Both the position numbers and the translations under genes were made by a program. Shown piece by piece: positions 18,860-29,195 of a DNA stretch of 36,795 nucleotides (position 1 is the stretch's first letter; each line of letters starts with the position of its first letter). Source of the DNA: an uncultured Lachnospiraceae bacterium. GTDB lineage: Bacteria; Bacillota; Clostridia; Lachnospirales; Lachnospiraceae. Where the stretch lies: NCBI GenBank assembly GCA_947174705.1, contig CAMWKB010000011.1:1-36795 (forward strand), read 5' to 3'. The notes beneath the pieces were generated by a model. That model saw only the letters and a program-made list of their open reading frames with translations, made no database searches and was not told the DNA's origin.

Positions 18860-19801
18860 TCATCTCCTACTTTCAATAAGCAATTTACACGTTGTAACCA
18901 ATAAACAGCAAAACAAAATAATTATCGGTGCATAAGGGCTCCAAGCATTTGATATCATTCCAATAAAAACCGCACATGCTGTAATTGGCAATGCTGCATA
19001 TATCCAGCGATATCTTTTCATATGATTATTCTTAGGAACCTGTTCCACATTTTTGATAACAATATTATCAATATGCATAGACATACCGGCCCATATAATG
19101 AGCGCCGGCCAAATAGTGTCAATAACCCACCCACAGACATTACAGACTACGCTGCCAAATTGAATCATCAAAATATTTTCAATCTCGGGACCTGCAAAAA
19201 GAATAACCACTCCTGCAATGATAATTATCGTATATTTCTTTCTTCTCCCCTCTCTTTGTTTCCTAAACTCTTCAATGACCTTATCATCAAATATAAGATG
19301 CTGACTTTTAATTTCCTGATATTGCTTTATCTGAAAAAAATGCCAAACCAAAATAATAACACCTGTTATCATAGTGATCCAATATAATATGTCGAGTATT
19401 GTATTATGATACCCGAAACTTTCAAAAATGTTTGATACTATAAAAATACTTATACCGGCTGTAATTTGGCTTACATTTTTCCTACTATATAACAGATACC
19501 CATCCAGCATCTCTTTACTGACATAATAGCCATTGTTTGATGTGTTTTTTTCTTCATAATCTTTTTCACGATTGCCTTCACTTTTTTTTAAATAATCGCT
19601 TTCATAATTTTCTTTTAAAAGGTAATCCATTGATACTCCGAACATATCGCTGATTTGTATCAATTTATTAACCTCCGGCATCCCTTTATCATTTACCCAT
19701 TTTCCAACCGCCTGTCTGGATACCTCCAGTCTTTCGGCTAAGTCTTCCTGCGTCATGCCGTTTTCCTTTAATAGTAATTTAAGCTTTTCTCCTAAAGTCA
19801 T
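18860..19801 (-). CDS. XRE-family HTH regulator with C-terminal transmembrane segments
   Basis: N-terminal HTH (GMTQEDLAERLEVSRQAVGKWVNDKGMPEVNKLIQISDMFGVSMDYLL) followed by several hydrophobic segments. Confidence 0.85.
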   Translation of the reverse strand: MTLGEKLKLLLKENGMTQEDLAERLEVSRQAVGKWVNDKGMPEVNKLIQISDMFGVSMDYLLKENYESDYLKKSEGNREKDYEEKNTSNNGYYVSKEMLDGYLLYSRKNVSQITAGISIFIVSNIFESFGYHNTILDILYWITMITGVIILVWHFFQIKQYQEIKSQHLIFDDKVIEEFRKQREGRRKKYTIIIIAGVVILFAGPEIENILMIQFGSVVCNVCGWVIDTIWPALIIWAGMSMHIDNIVIKNVEQVPKNNHMKRYRWIYAALPITACAVFIGMISNAWSPYAPIIILFCCLLVTTCKLLIESRR

Positions 19802-20055
19802 TTATATCCACCTCCTGCAGACATTTTATTTCCAATACATCTATAAATACAACCAATCTGTGGTTTCATGCTGTCAACTTTGAGTTTCGATTGGTGATTT
19901 TAGTGATTTTACTGCTATTTATAATATTATACCATCTGTAAAAATTAAATGGAAAACACACTTTTTTTGTTATACAATAATATTAAATAATTTGTTCAAT
20001 CGTTTTTTGAAGGTATCCATAACGACTGTTATTCAAAAAGAGAAGGGAAATATAT

Positions 20056-21165
20056 ATGAACTCAAAAAAATTAGGCTTTGGAACGATGAGGCTTCCGCTG
20101 ACGAATCCAGATGATGTAAAAAGCATTGACTATGAACAGATGTGTCAAATGGTGGATCATTTTCTAAAGCAGGGATTTGTTTATTTTGACACAGCATACC
20201 CTTATCATGGAGAACAATCGGAAGGCGCCGTAAAGCGTTGTCTGGTAGACCGATACCCCCGCGAGCGCTATATTCTAGCGGATAAAATGCCCATCCTGCG
20301 GGTTAAGGCCGCAGAAGAATATCCGAGGTATTTTGAAGAGCAGCTGCGCCGCTGCGGAGTAGAATATTTTGACTATTATCTGCTTCATAATATGGGAAAA
20401 GAGAGGTATGCCAACACCTTAAAATATGGTGGTTTTGAGTTTCTCAGCAGATTAAAAGCGCAGAAACTGGTGAAAAACATTGGTTTTTCCTATCATGATG
20501 ACGCAGAACTACTGGACGAAATCCTTGCAAAATATCCCGAGATAGATTTTGTACAGCTTCAGATAAATTATCTGGACTGGAACAGCGCAGCAATTCAGTC
20601 AGGCGCTTGTTACGAGGTTGCCTGCCGTCACGGCAAACCGGTCATTGCCATGGAACCTGTAAAGGGCGGAAGCCTGGCTAACCTCCCTGCCGAAGCCATA
20701 AACGAGATGGAGAAAAGAAGCGCTAAAGGCTCACCTGCATCCTACGCCATTCGTTATGCCGCATCTCTGGACAATTGTATGATGGTATTAAGCGGCATGA
20801 GCAATTTAGAGCAGCTTTTGGACAATACCTCATACATGAGTGATTTTAAACCTCTCGATACGGAAGAACAGGAGATGCTACAACGGATTACAGATATTGT
20901 GAACCGCGACATGACTCCATGCACGAACTGCAGGTACTGTATGGAAGAATGTCCTAAAAATATCAATATTCCCGCCTATTTTGGATTGTACAATATGTAT
21001 GCTGCTACCGGTAAGAAGACGAATATGTACTATGAGAGATATTCCATGAATCACGGCAAGGCTTTGGACTGTATCAAGTGCGGAAAGTGTGAAGGAATCT
21101 GCCCCCAGCACATAGAAATACGTGGGGCATTGGAGAAGTTTGCGGATATATACGAGCGGGATTAA
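20056..21165 (+). CDS. Aldo/keto reductase with C-terminal 4Fe-4S ferredoxin-like cluster motifs
   Basis: AKR N-terminus (LGFGTMRLPL...FDTAYPYHGEQSE); CTNCRYCMEECPKNINIP and CIKCGKCEGICPQHIEI. Confidence 0.9.
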   Translation: MNSKKLGFGTMRLPLTNPDDVKSIDYEQMCQMVDHFLKQGFVYFDTAYPYHGEQSEGAVKRCLVDRYPRERYILADKMPILRVKAAEEYPRYFEEQLRRCGVEYFDYYLLHNMGKERYANTLKYGGFEFLSRLKAQKLVKNIGFSYHDDAELLDEILAKYPEIDFVQLQINYLDWNSAAIQSGACYEVACRHGKPVIAMEPVKGGSLANLPAEAINEMEKRSAKGSPASYAIRYAASLDNCMMVLSGMSNLEQLLDNTSYMSDFKPLDTEEQEMLQRITDIVNRDMTPCTNCRYCMEECPKNINIPAYFGLYNMYAATGKKTNMYYERYSMNHGKALDCIKCGKCEGICPQHIEIRGALEKFADIYERD

Positions 21166-21204
21166 GGAAGCTTCAATGGTGAATTTGTTGGTATTGATAA
21201 CATA

Positions 21205-21246
21205 AAATAACGAGTGTCCTAAATAATAGAACACTCGTTATTTTTA
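21205..21246 (+). terminator. Bidirectional terminator hairpin
   Basis: AAATAACGAGTGT ... ACACTCGTTATTTTT between convergent genes. Confidence 0.8.
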
Positions 21247-21265
21247 ATCCTATATATTCATATTT

Positions 21266-22243
21266 TTAGAAATTATCCAAAAGCTCTAAATAAAAGCTAT
21301 GGTAATCCTTCCTATTCTCCTTGGAGAACTGAATCGCGGTCTTAGGATGCTGATTCAGAATACCTGTTAAAAGATATGGTACATCATAGCCCCATACAAC
21401 ACCGGATTCTTTTAACGGAACAATGTGCTTCTCAATAAACTGCAAAAGCGGATTGATCGTGTATTTCGGATTTTTCAAAAAGCCTAAAAGAAGTTCGCTT
21501 GGGCAGTTGCCGCATCCGCGTCCAAGGCTGCTTACCGTAGCGTCCAGATAGCTTACGCCTCTTCTCAATGCCTCAATTGTATTGGCAAAAGCAAGCTGCT
21601 GGTTATTATGCGCATGGATTCCTACTTTTTTACCATGCTTTTCCGCTATCTCCAGATACTTGTCTGAAAGTCTGCTAATCTGTTCAGGGTAGAGTGAACC
21701 GTAACTGTCTACCAGATAAATACAACCCACACTGCTCTGGCACAAAAGTTCAAGCGCCGCATCAATATCCACTTCATTTGACTTGGAAATTGCCATTATG
21801 TTAACCGTTGTCTCATAACCCTTCTTAGTACAGTCTTCAATCATAGCGACTGCTGCAGGAATCGTATTGATATAGGTTGCAATTCTTACAAGGTCAACCG
21901 GACTGTCTTTTTTATTAAGTATGTCCTTCTTATAATCACAGCGTCCCACATCCGCCATAACTGATATCTTCATATCTGTTTTATTATCGCCTACAATCGC
22001 GCGGATATCCTTATCATCACAGAATTTCCACTTACCGAACTTATTGACGTCAAACATCTCCTTAGACGCCTTATAGCCGAACTCCATATAGTCCACGCCC
22101 GCTTTGATATTCGCCGTATATAAGTCCTTTACAAATTCGTCCGTAAAAAAGAAATCATTTACCAGACCGCCGTCTCTTATCGTACAATCCATCACCTTAA
22201 TCTCCGGAGTATAGGACATTAAAGTTCTCTCTTTTTTTGCCAT
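21266..22243 (-). CDS. HMGL-like aldolase catalytic domain protein
   Basis: VMDCTIRDGGLVNDFFF, GIHAHNNQQLAFANTIEALRRGVSYLDATVSSLGRGCGN. Confidence 0.85.
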   Translation of the reverse strand: MAKKERTLMSYTPEIKVMDCTIRDGGLVNDFFFTDEFVKDLYTANIKAGVDYMEFGYKASKEMFDVNKFGKWKFCDDKDIRAIVGDNKTDMKISVMADVGRCDYKKDILNKKDSPVDLVRIATYINTIPAAVAMIEDCTKKGYETTVNIMAISKSNEVDIDAALELLCQSSVGCIYLVDSYGSLYPEQISRLSDKYLEIAEKHGKKVGIHAHNNQQLAFANTIEALRRGVSYLDATVSSLGRGCGNCPSELLLGFLKNPKYTINPLLQFIEKHIVPLKESGVVWGYDVPYLLTGILNQHPKTAIQFSKENRKDYHSFYLELLDNF

Positions 22244-22264
22244 ATTATTTATCCTCGCTTTCTA

Positions 22265-23491
22265 TTATTCAACCACAATCTTCTTAAAACTCTTCTTACC
22301 CTTTTTCACAATGAACTCTTCTGCTGCAATTTCATCCTTGCTATAGCATTTCTTCACATCGCTTTCACGCTCGCCCTTAACAGTAACGCCGCCCTGTTCT
22401 ACTGCGCGGCGGGCCTCAGAACGTGAAGCCGCAAGGCCTGATGCAACCAAAATTCCGAGTATATCAATACTTCCGTCTACAAACTTATCATCTGAAAGAG
22501 TTGCCGTCGGCATATTTTCAGAGCTTCCGCCTCCTGCAAAAAGCGCTTTTGCCGCCTCTTTTGCCTTATCAGCCTCTTCCTGTCCATGTACCAGATTGGT
22601 AAGCTCATAAGCAAGAATTTCCTTTGCCTCGTTTAACTGACTGCCCTCCCACTTATCCATTTCATCAATCTGCTCAAGCGGCAGGAAGGTTAGCATGCGA
22701 AGGCATTTAAGGACATCCGCATCTGCGACGTTTCTCCAGTACTGATAAAACTCAAAAGGTGTAGTCTTATTCGGGTCAAGCCAGACCGCTCCTTTTTGCG
22801 TCTTGCCCATCTTATTTCCCTCTGAATTAAGCAGCAGGGTAATCGTCATTGCATAAGCGTCTTTGCCTAATTTACGGCGAATCAGTTCGGTTCCGCCAAG
22901 CATATTACTCCACTGGTCGTCGCCGCCAAACTGCATATTACAGCCATATCTTTTATACAGCTCCAAAAAGTCATAGCTTTGCATGATCATGTAGTTAAAT
23001 TCAAGGAAACTTAATCCTTTTTCCATTCTCTGCTTATAGCACTCTGCCGTAAGCATACGGTTAACGCTGAAATGAACTCCCACATCGCGGATAAATTCAA
23101 TGTAATTCAAATTGGTCAGCCAATCGGCATTATTGACCATAAGCGCTTTACCCTCTGAAAAGTCAATAAAACGGCTCATCTGTTTCTTAAAGCACTCGCA
23201 GTTATGCTCAATAATATCTTTTGTCATCATGCTGCGCATATCGCTTCTTCCCGACGGGTCGCCTATCATAGCCGTTCCGCCTCCGATTAATGCAATCGGC
23301 TTATTGCCGGCTTCCTGCAGTCTCTTCATCAGGCACAGCGCCATAAAATGTCCTACATGAAGGCTGTCGGCAGTCGGATCAAATCCGATATAAAAAGTAG
23401 CCTTTCCATTGTTAATTAAATCACGAATTTCATCAGCATCCGTCAACTGTGCAAGCAAGCCCCTCGCCTGCAGTTCTTCATAAATCTTCAT
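22265..23491 (-). CDS. tyrS: Tyrosyl-tRNA synthetase
   Basis: FYIGFDPTADSLHVGHFMALCLMKRLQEAG; C-terminal S4-like domain. Start MKIYEEL with SD AAGGGAG preferred over the track start. Confidence 0.95.
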   Translation of the reverse strand: MKIYEELQARGLLAQLTDADEIRDLINNGKATFYIGFDPTADSLHVGHFMALCLMKRLQEAGNKPIALIGGGTAMIGDPSGRSDMRSMMTKDIIEHNCECFKKQMSRFIDFSEGKALMVNNADWLTNLNYIEFIRDVGVHFSVNRMLTAECYKQRMEKGLSFLEFNYMIMQSYDFLELYKRYGCNMQFGGDDQWSNMLGGTELIRRKLGKDAYAMTITLLLNSEGNKMGKTQKGAVWLDPNKTTPFEFYQYWRNVADADVLKCLRMLTFLPLEQIDEMDKWEGSQLNEAKEILAYELTNLVHGQEEADKAKEAAKALFAGGGSSENMPTATLSDDKFVDGSIDILGILVASGLAASRSEARRAVEQGGVTVKGERESDVKKCYSKDEIAAEEFIVKKGKKSFKKIVVE

Positions 23492-23545
23492 AATATTTCT
23501 CCCTTCCGCTATATTATTACCAATTTCCTTACGCACCCCTGTGCA

Positions 23546-23865
23546 TAAAAAAAACCCCGTCCCTTTGAAAGGACGAGGTATAATCTCGTGTTACCACCTA
23601 ACTTTACAAACAGCTCACACTGCCTGCCTCACTAAGTACAATCTGTCACTGCAATTTTCATGTAGTTACGATAATACTCTCCTGCTATAACGTGCATTCC
23701 TCCGTTATGACCTACTAAAATAGATTTACTAATCTACTTATTCTGTCATAAAGCTCCAAGATGTATTCATAAAAGACTTCCCGTAACGCCTCTCATCAAC
23801 CGGCAATTTTCTGTTCGTTTCATCATTTACTACTTGTTCTTATCAACGCCTGTACTTTTTAATTA
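23546..23865 (-). promoter_or_regulatory. T-box riboswitch leader of tyrS
   Basis: Minus sense: T-box-like AGGTGGTAACACGAG (RC of 23585-23599), terminator CCTCGTCCTTTCAAAGGGACGGGGTTTTTTTT, candidate Tyr specifier UAC in GAAUACAUC. Confidence 0.9.
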
Positions 23866-23944
23866 TTTAATTATGCATAACTAATATTAACTGTCTCATA
23901 TCCTAACTGAAAAATTATAAATTGTCAATACCCAATTTTTTGAA

Positions 23945-25147
23945 CTAATTCTTATTCGTCATAAGCTTAACCAACGCCCTATTCAGCCCGTCCACCGTCA
24001 GCTTATACATCGGGAACATTCCCTTGATCGCGGTCTCCGCTTCACGCCAGGGCGCATGACCGGGCGCCATTTTGGGATTCAGCCAGACAATCTTTTTATA
24101 ATGCTTCTTCATAAGCTGCAGCCATTCCATACCGGAAAGCCCGCCGTTTGGTCCTCTGTAATTTCCCGAATCCGAATACAGTTCCTCCGGCGCCATTGCC
24201 GCATCCCCGACAATTATTACCTTATAGTCGCTGTCTAAATTCCTAAACATCCATTCCGTATCTATCCAGTCGCCGTTCTCGCACTCCGGCGTTTTGTAGA
24301 GCTTAGAATAAATACAGTTATGAAAATAGTATGTCTTCACGTCTTTATAATGATTCGACTTATGCACCGATTGAAAGAGTTCATTAAGCAGATTGCTGTA
24401 AGGAATCATGGTTCCGCCGGAATCCATCAAAAGCAAGAGCTTGACGGAATTTTTTCTCGGTCTTTCCATTACAATCTGAAGACAACCGCCGTTATTACAG
24501 GTCTTGTCGATAGTTCCGTCGATATCAAGCTCGGTTTTAGGAATATCCAGTTTGGTAGAAAATTGTCGCAGTTTGCGCAGCGCCATCATGAACTGCCTGT
24601 TGTCAAGTATCCTGTCATCTCTGAAGTCGCGGTACTTTCTTGCGCCAACAACCTGAAACGCCGACTGATATCCGGTAGAACCGCCTACCCTGATACCGCC
24701 CATATTTCCGCCCATATTTCCGAAAGAAGTCTTACCCATAGTTCCAATCCAGAAACTTCCTCCGTTGTGCTCGGAATCCTGATCTCTCAAGCGGTCTTTA
24801 AACTTCTGCTCCACATCCTCTTTATCAACCTGAACCTGCTCTTCGTTCATAACATGCCGCATCTCTTCGTGCTGATCGTCTATCATATCAGACTTATCCA
24901 GCCATCTGAGCATGTTCTTGCTGATTTCATTCTCTGACTGAATTCCCTTAAATACCTCGTCGAAAGCCATATCAAATTTATCAAATTCTGTCTCCGACTT
25001 TACCAGAATCATTCTGGCAACATAATAAAAATCCGTAAGGCTGCTATTGCAAAGCCCCTTATCCAGCGCTTCCTGCAAATTCAGCCATTCTGTCAGCGTA
25101 ACATTTAAACCTTTTGCTTTTAATGTATAAAAAAATTTCATAAACAT
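23945..25147 (-). CDS. VWA/CoxE-like domain protein
   Basis: LLLLMDSGGTMIPYSNLLNELFQ (MIDAS-like); next to a MoxR-type AAA ATPase. Confidence 0.75.
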   Translation of the reverse strand: MFMKFFYTLKAKGLNVTLTEWLNLQEALDKGLCNSSLTDFYYVARMILVKSETEFDKFDMAFDEVFKGIQSENEISKNMLRWLDKSDMIDDQHEEMRHVMNEEQVQVDKEDVEQKFKDRLRDQDSEHNGGSFWIGTMGKTSFGNMGGNMGGIRVGGSTGYQSAFQVVGARKYRDFRDDRILDNRQFMMALRKLRQFSTKLDIPKTELDIDGTIDKTCNNGGCLQIVMERPRKNSVKLLLLMDSGGTMIPYSNLLNELFQSVHKSNHYKDVKTYYFHNCIYSKLYKTPECENGDWIDTEWMFRNLDSDYKVIIVGDAAMAPEELYSDSGNYRGPNGGLSGMEWLQLMKKHYKKIVWLNPKMAPGHAPWREAETAIKGMFPMYKLTVDGLNRALVKLMTNKN

Positions 25148-25216
25148 AGGCTAGTCTACCCTCAAACATTAATTCATACAGTTGTTATCAATATTGCGTA
25201 TCTTTCCGTACGTTTA

Positions 25217-26038
25217 TCAGTCAGTTCTATGTTTCAGTGTTTCCAAATCCTCATCTTTTTTTACCACTACGCCTATAAACGGCAATTCCTCACGAAGCCT
25301 GTCTGTAGGAATCCCACCTATCTGCAGCGCATTTATCCAGTCGATAAGCTCTGACGTACTGGGTTTTTTACGAATATCCTTAATAGACCTTATCCAGTAA
25401 AATACCTCCATCGCATCTTTAAGAAGCTTAGCTTCCACATCCGGATAATGCGTCCTTACTATTTCTTCCATCAATTCTTCATTAGGGAAATCAATATAGT
25501 GGAAGATACACCTTCTAAGAAAAGCATCCGGCAATTCCTTTTCAGCGTTGGATGTAATTATAACTATCGGCCTGTGTTTTGCCTTAACCGTGCGCTTCGT
25601 CTCATGTATATAGAACTCCATCTGGTCTAATTCCCACAATAAGTCATTGGGGAACTCCAAATCCGCCTTATCAATTTCATCAATCAGCAAAATAACCTGC
25701 TCATCACTGTCAAAGGCTTCCCCTAATTTACCCAGTTTAATATATCTGGCAATATCGTCCACGCCCTCTTCGCCAAACTGACCGTCATAAAGTCTCTGTA
25801 TCGTATCATAAACATACAGACCTTCCTGAGCCTTGGTCGTAGACTTGATATTCCACACTATAAGTTTCTTGCCAAGAGACTGTGCCACCGCCTGCGCAAG
25901 CATAGTCTTGCCGGTTCCCGGCTCCCCCTTGATCAACAATGGTTTCTGAAGCGCAATCGCAACATTAACGCTTGCAAGCAGCTCCTTTGACGCTACATAT
26001 TGCGACGTGCTGGCAAATGCCGATTTCTTATCACTCAT
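25217..26038 (-). CDS. MoxR-family AAA+ ATPase
   Basis: Walker A GEPGTGKTMLAQAVA; Walker B LLIDEIDKAD. Start MSDKKSAFAS with SD GGAAGGAA preferred. Confidence 0.88.
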   Translation of the reverse strand: MSDKKSAFASTSQYVASKELLASVNVAIALQKPLLIKGEPGTGKTMLAQAVAQSLGKKLIVWNIKSTTKAQEGLYVYDTIQRLYDGQFGEEGVDDIARYIKLGKLGEAFDSDEQVILLIDEIDKADLEFPNDLLWELDQMEFYIHETKRTVKAKHRPIVIITSNAEKELPDAFLRRCIFHYIDFPNEELMEEIVRTHYPDVEAKLLKDAMEVFYWIRSIKDIRKKPSTSELIDWINALQIGGIPTDRLREELPFIGVVVKKDEDLETLKHRTD

Positions 26039-26190
26039 ATTCCAATTTCCTTCCTGATATTTTTCCTGCTTTACTCTATACACTGTATTTCTTGAAAAAT
26101 CCCTAAATTTATGTTACGATATTTTAGTTGTAAAAGCAAGATATTGTTCTGTATAATATTTTAGATAATTGAACAGAAAGGACCATTTCC

Positions 26191-27045
26191 ATGATAAAAG
26201 ATTTATTATCCAAAACAAAAACCACTATCTCATTTGAAGTATTTCCACCCAAAAAGGACGACGACTTTCAATCCGTATTTACTACATTGGATGCGCTTGC
26301 AAAGCTGGGGCCCGACTTTATGAGCTGTACCTACGGTGCAGGCGGCTCCAAATCTAAAAAGACAGTAGAAATAGCATCTTATATACAAAACAAACTACAT
26401 ATAGACGCAGTTGCGCATATGACCTGTGTGGGTTTTAAAAAAGAAGACCTTGAAATAAACTGTGAAAATTTGAAAAAAGAAGGCATAAGCCACGTTCTTG
26501 CACTGCGTGGCGACAGACCGACATACATGAGCGACGAACAGTATAACGGACGCGAATTTTTCTATGCTACCGACATGGTTAAATATCTTAGAGAAAATAC
26601 ATCCCTGCAGATTGCCGGGGCCTGCTATCCGGAAAAACACTACGAATCAGACAGCGTTCAAAGCGACCTTGCTCATTTAAAGGAAAAAGTTGACGCAGGT
26701 GTCAGTTTCCTTGTATCGCAGATGTTTTTTGATAACGACTATTTTTACCGTTTTCTGGAAAAAGCTTCTGATGTAGGCATATCCGTTCCGGTCTGTGCCG
26801 GAATTATGCCAATCACTTCAGCTAAACAAATCGGTACAAGCGTTACTCTTTCGGGTTCTTCCGTACCCAAAGCGCTTTCAGATATTATTGCAAATTATGG
26901 CGATGATCCGGAAGATATGCGTAAAGCTGGAATTGATTATGCGATTCGGCAGATTACGGATTTAAAAGAACATGGTGTGGACGGTATACATATATATACC
27001 ATGAACAGGATTAAGACTATGACGGAGATTATGGGGCAGATTTGA
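26191..27045 (+). CDS. metF: Methylenetetrahydrofolate reductase
   Basis: TTISFEVFPPKKDDDFQSVFTTLDALAKLGPDFMSCTYGAGGSKSKKTVEIA; possible TTGTAA-N18-TATAAT promoter upstream. Confidence 0.92.
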   Translation: MIKDLLSKTKTTISFEVFPPKKDDDFQSVFTTLDALAKLGPDFMSCTYGAGGSKSKKTVEIASYIQNKLHIDAVAHMTCVGFKKEDLEINCENLKKEGISHVLALRGDRPTYMSDEQYNGREFFYATDMVKYLRENTSLQIAGACYPEKHYESDSVQSDLAHLKEKVDAGVSFLVSQMFFDNDYFYRFLEKASDVGISVPVCAGIMPITSAKQIGTSVTLSGSSVPKALSDIIANYGDDPEDMRKAGIDYAIRQITDLKEHGVDGIHIYTMNRIKTMTEIMGQI

Positions 27046-27064
27046 GGTCACAAATTGTGACCTC
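27044..27064 (+). terminator. Terminator-like palindrome at the metF stop
   Basis: GAGGTCACAA-A-TTGTGACCTC. Confidence 0.6.
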
Positions 27065-27107
27065 AATATTGACTACTGCATTACGTTGTAAGGTTCTGCC
27101 CTTAAAC

Positions 27108-27707
27108 TTAGTTTCCAGAATAGTCCAAAATTTCATAATACTCCAAATCCGGCCATACCTCGTACCAGTCGATTCCTTCCTCTTCTGCATTTTGTGCTAT
27201 CTCTTCAGTGACTAATAATTTTTTAATATCTGGAAGATTAATGTAGGCTGACGCCTTATTGTAAGGGCTGTTATCTCCTTTATAGGAATGTTTAGTTCCA
27301 TAAATCTCCAGTCTTTGAAGGGTTTTATATTGTTCAGATGAATAGTAATTGTATATGCGTGCAGCCGATTCAGTTCCTCCCAGCTTTTTCTCCTGAATGT
27401 CCAAACATATTTCGTCCGTAATCCCTTTTTCTTTAATGACTGCATTGACAGCTTCTACGATATCCTTCAACAAAGTTTCATCTTCATAGTCGAGTACTAC
27501 ATAGCTGTACATATCAGCTCGACCTATATCTACTTGATCTTTATAATATACTTTTTTTCTGCCTACCGCTTCAGAGATAGTTTTTGAAATAATATCGTCT
27601 TTGTTTTTTAAAGTAGCATTTCCATACCTAACTGCTGTTACTGCTAACAGTAATATAAGTATTGATACACATATTTTTGCTATTCGCTTTTTCATTATAG
27701 TCTCCAT
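27108..27707 (-). CDS. Paralog 3 of a tandem family: membrane-anchored small protein (candidate immunity)
   Basis: Shares ISK.I.AVGRKKVYY, DEICLDIQEKKLGG, YNKASAYINLPDIKKLLVTEEIAQNAEEEGIDWYEVWPDLEYYE with the next two genes. Confidence 0.75.
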   Translation of the reverse strand: METIMKKRIAKICVSILILLLAVTAVRYGNATLKNKDDIISKTISEAVGRKKVYYKDQVDIGRADMYSYVVLDYEDETLLKDIVEAVNAVIKEKGITDEICLDIQEKKLGGTESAARIYNYYSSEQYKTLQRLEIYGTKHSYKGDNSPYNKASAYINLPDIKKLLVTEEIAQNAEEEGIDWYEVWPDLEYYEILDYSGN

Positions 27708-27708
27708 A

Positions 27709-27775
27709 TCAATATACTGATAGAATATTGGGAAAATACTTGATTATTTCGGATAGAGATTGACTTTTAAACCAA
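27709..27775 (-). pseudogene. Degenerate copy of the 3' end of the 29208-32690 gene
   Basis: RC ...TCTATCCGAAATAATCAAGTATTTTCCCAATATTCTATCAGTATATTGATATGGAG, similar to the effector 3' end. Confidence 0.7.
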
Positions 27776-27828
27776 TATGAAGCTGCCGCTTCACGCATAT
27801 TCATTCGATAAAGCGGCAGTCTTCAAAA

Positions 27829-28452
27829 CTAATCTTCCCAAACTTTATAATGCTCCAAATCAGGCCATATCTCGTACCAATCGATTCCTTCCTCTTCTGC
27901 ACTTTGGGCTATCTTTTCTGTGACGCCTAAGCTTTTGATGTCCGGCAGGTTGATGTAGGTTGATATCTTATTGTAAGGGTTGTCATGTTGTTCCACATCA
28001 TAGAAAGTTCCATAGATATAAAGGTTTTGAAAAGTCCCATATTGTTCGTATCCATCCTCACCTTCATAATAATTATGTAAGCTTACCAACGAACTATATC
28101 CTCCAGGTATTTCTTCCCAAAGATACAAAACTTTTTTTTCTGTCATCTCTTTTTCTTCCATGACTGCGTTGGCAGCTTCCACCATATTTGCCAACAAGTT
28201 TTCGTCTTCATAGTCACATACCACATACCCATAAATAACTTTTTCGCCTGAATCATAAGATTTTTTACTCCAATATCGTACTTTTTTTCTCCCTACTGCT
28301 TTATAGATTGCTTTTGAAATATCATCATCGGGTATTTTATTTGCTTTGTAACTAAACGCAAAAACAAGACCTCCGATCACTATCCCGATAGCTACTAACA
28401 AGAACACAAGAATGGATACACATATTTTAATAATCCTTTTTTTCATGTTCAT
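27829..28452 (-). CDS. Paralog 2 of the tandem family: membrane-anchored small protein (candidate immunity)
   Basis: DDDISKAIYKAVGRKKVRY...YNKISTYINLPDIKSLGVTEKIAQSAEEEGIDWYEIWPDLEHY. Confidence 0.75.
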   Translation of the reverse strand: MNMKKRIIKICVSILVFLLVAIGIVIGGLVFAFSYKANKIPDDDISKAIYKAVGRKKVRYWSKKSYDSGEKVIYGYVVCDYEDENLLANMVEAANAVMEEKEMTEKKVLYLWEEIPGGYSSLVSLHNYYEGEDGYEQYGTFQNLYIYGTFYDVEQHDNPYNKISTYINLPDIKSLGVTEKIAQSAEEEGIDWYEIWPDLEHYKVWED

Positions 28453-28457
28453 CTCCT

Positions 28458-28520
28458 TATCAATATACTGACAGAATATTGGAATAAATACTTAATTTCT
28501 TCGCATAGAGATTGACTTTT
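28458..28520 (-). pseudogene. Degenerate copy of the 3' end of the 29208-32690 gene
   Basis: RC reads VNLYAKKLSIYSNILSVY*, versus YDMYAKKLSIFSNILSVY* at the end of the 1160-aa protein. Confidence 0.8.
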
Positions 28521-28583
28521 TTAAAATCAATATGAAGCTGCCGCTTCACAAATTTTCATTCGCTAAAGCGGCAGTCTCCAAAA

Positions 28584-29195
28584 TTAATCATCCAAAAACT
28601 CATAATACTCCAAGTCCGCCCATATCTCGTACCAGTCGATTCCTTCTTCTTCCGCATTTTGAGCTATCTTTTCGCTGACAACTAAGCTTTTGATGTCAGG
28701 CAGATTGATGTAGGTTGATGCCTTATTATAAGGACTGGAATCTCCTTTCTGGGAGGATTTGGTTCCACGGATATATAGGATTTGAAGGGATTCATATGTT
28801 TCATATCCGTCTTCACTCTCATAGTAATTCCGTAATGAGGCCACCCATTCAGTACCTTGTCCTCCCCCCATTTCTTCCCGAATTGTCAAACATATTTTTT
28901 CTGTCATCTCCTTTTCTTCCAGAACTGCATTGATAGCTTCTACCATGTTTGTCAGCACTTTTTCATCTTTATAGTCATGTACCGTATATTCATATCGGGC
29001 AATTTCTCCCGGGTTAATATGTTTGCCTTCATAATATACTTTTTTCCTGCCTACTGCCTTATAGATCGCTTTTGAAATATCGTCATCGGGTCTTTGATTT
29101 CCACCATACATAAATATTTCCCCGCATCCTGTCACGATCATTGCTGACAGTAGTGTAAGAATAAATATGCACATTTTAACCATTCGTTTTTTCAT
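28584..29195 (-). CDS. Paralog 1 of the tandem family: putative lipoprotein (candidate immunity)
   Basis: Lipobox-like MIVTGC; DDDISKAIYKAVGRKKVYY...YNKASTYINLPDIKSLVVSEKIAQNAEEEGIDWYEIWADLEYYE. Confidence 0.78.
   Translation of the reverse strand: MKKRMVKMCIFILTLLSAMIVTGCGEIFMYGGNQRPDDDISKAIYKAVGRKKVYYEGKHINPGEIARYEYTVHDYKDEKVLTNMVEAINAVLEEKEMTEKICLTIREEMGGGQGTEWVASLRNYYESEDGYETYESLQILYIRGTKSSQKGDSSPYNKASTYINLPDIKSLVVSEKIAQNAEEEGIDWYEIWADLEYYEFLDD

Noticed and set aside
23945-26083. MoxR/VWA pair as a novel defence system
   Set aside because: MoxR-CoxE-like pairs are widespread housekeeping chaperone-type modules; no nuclease or defence genes adjoin it.
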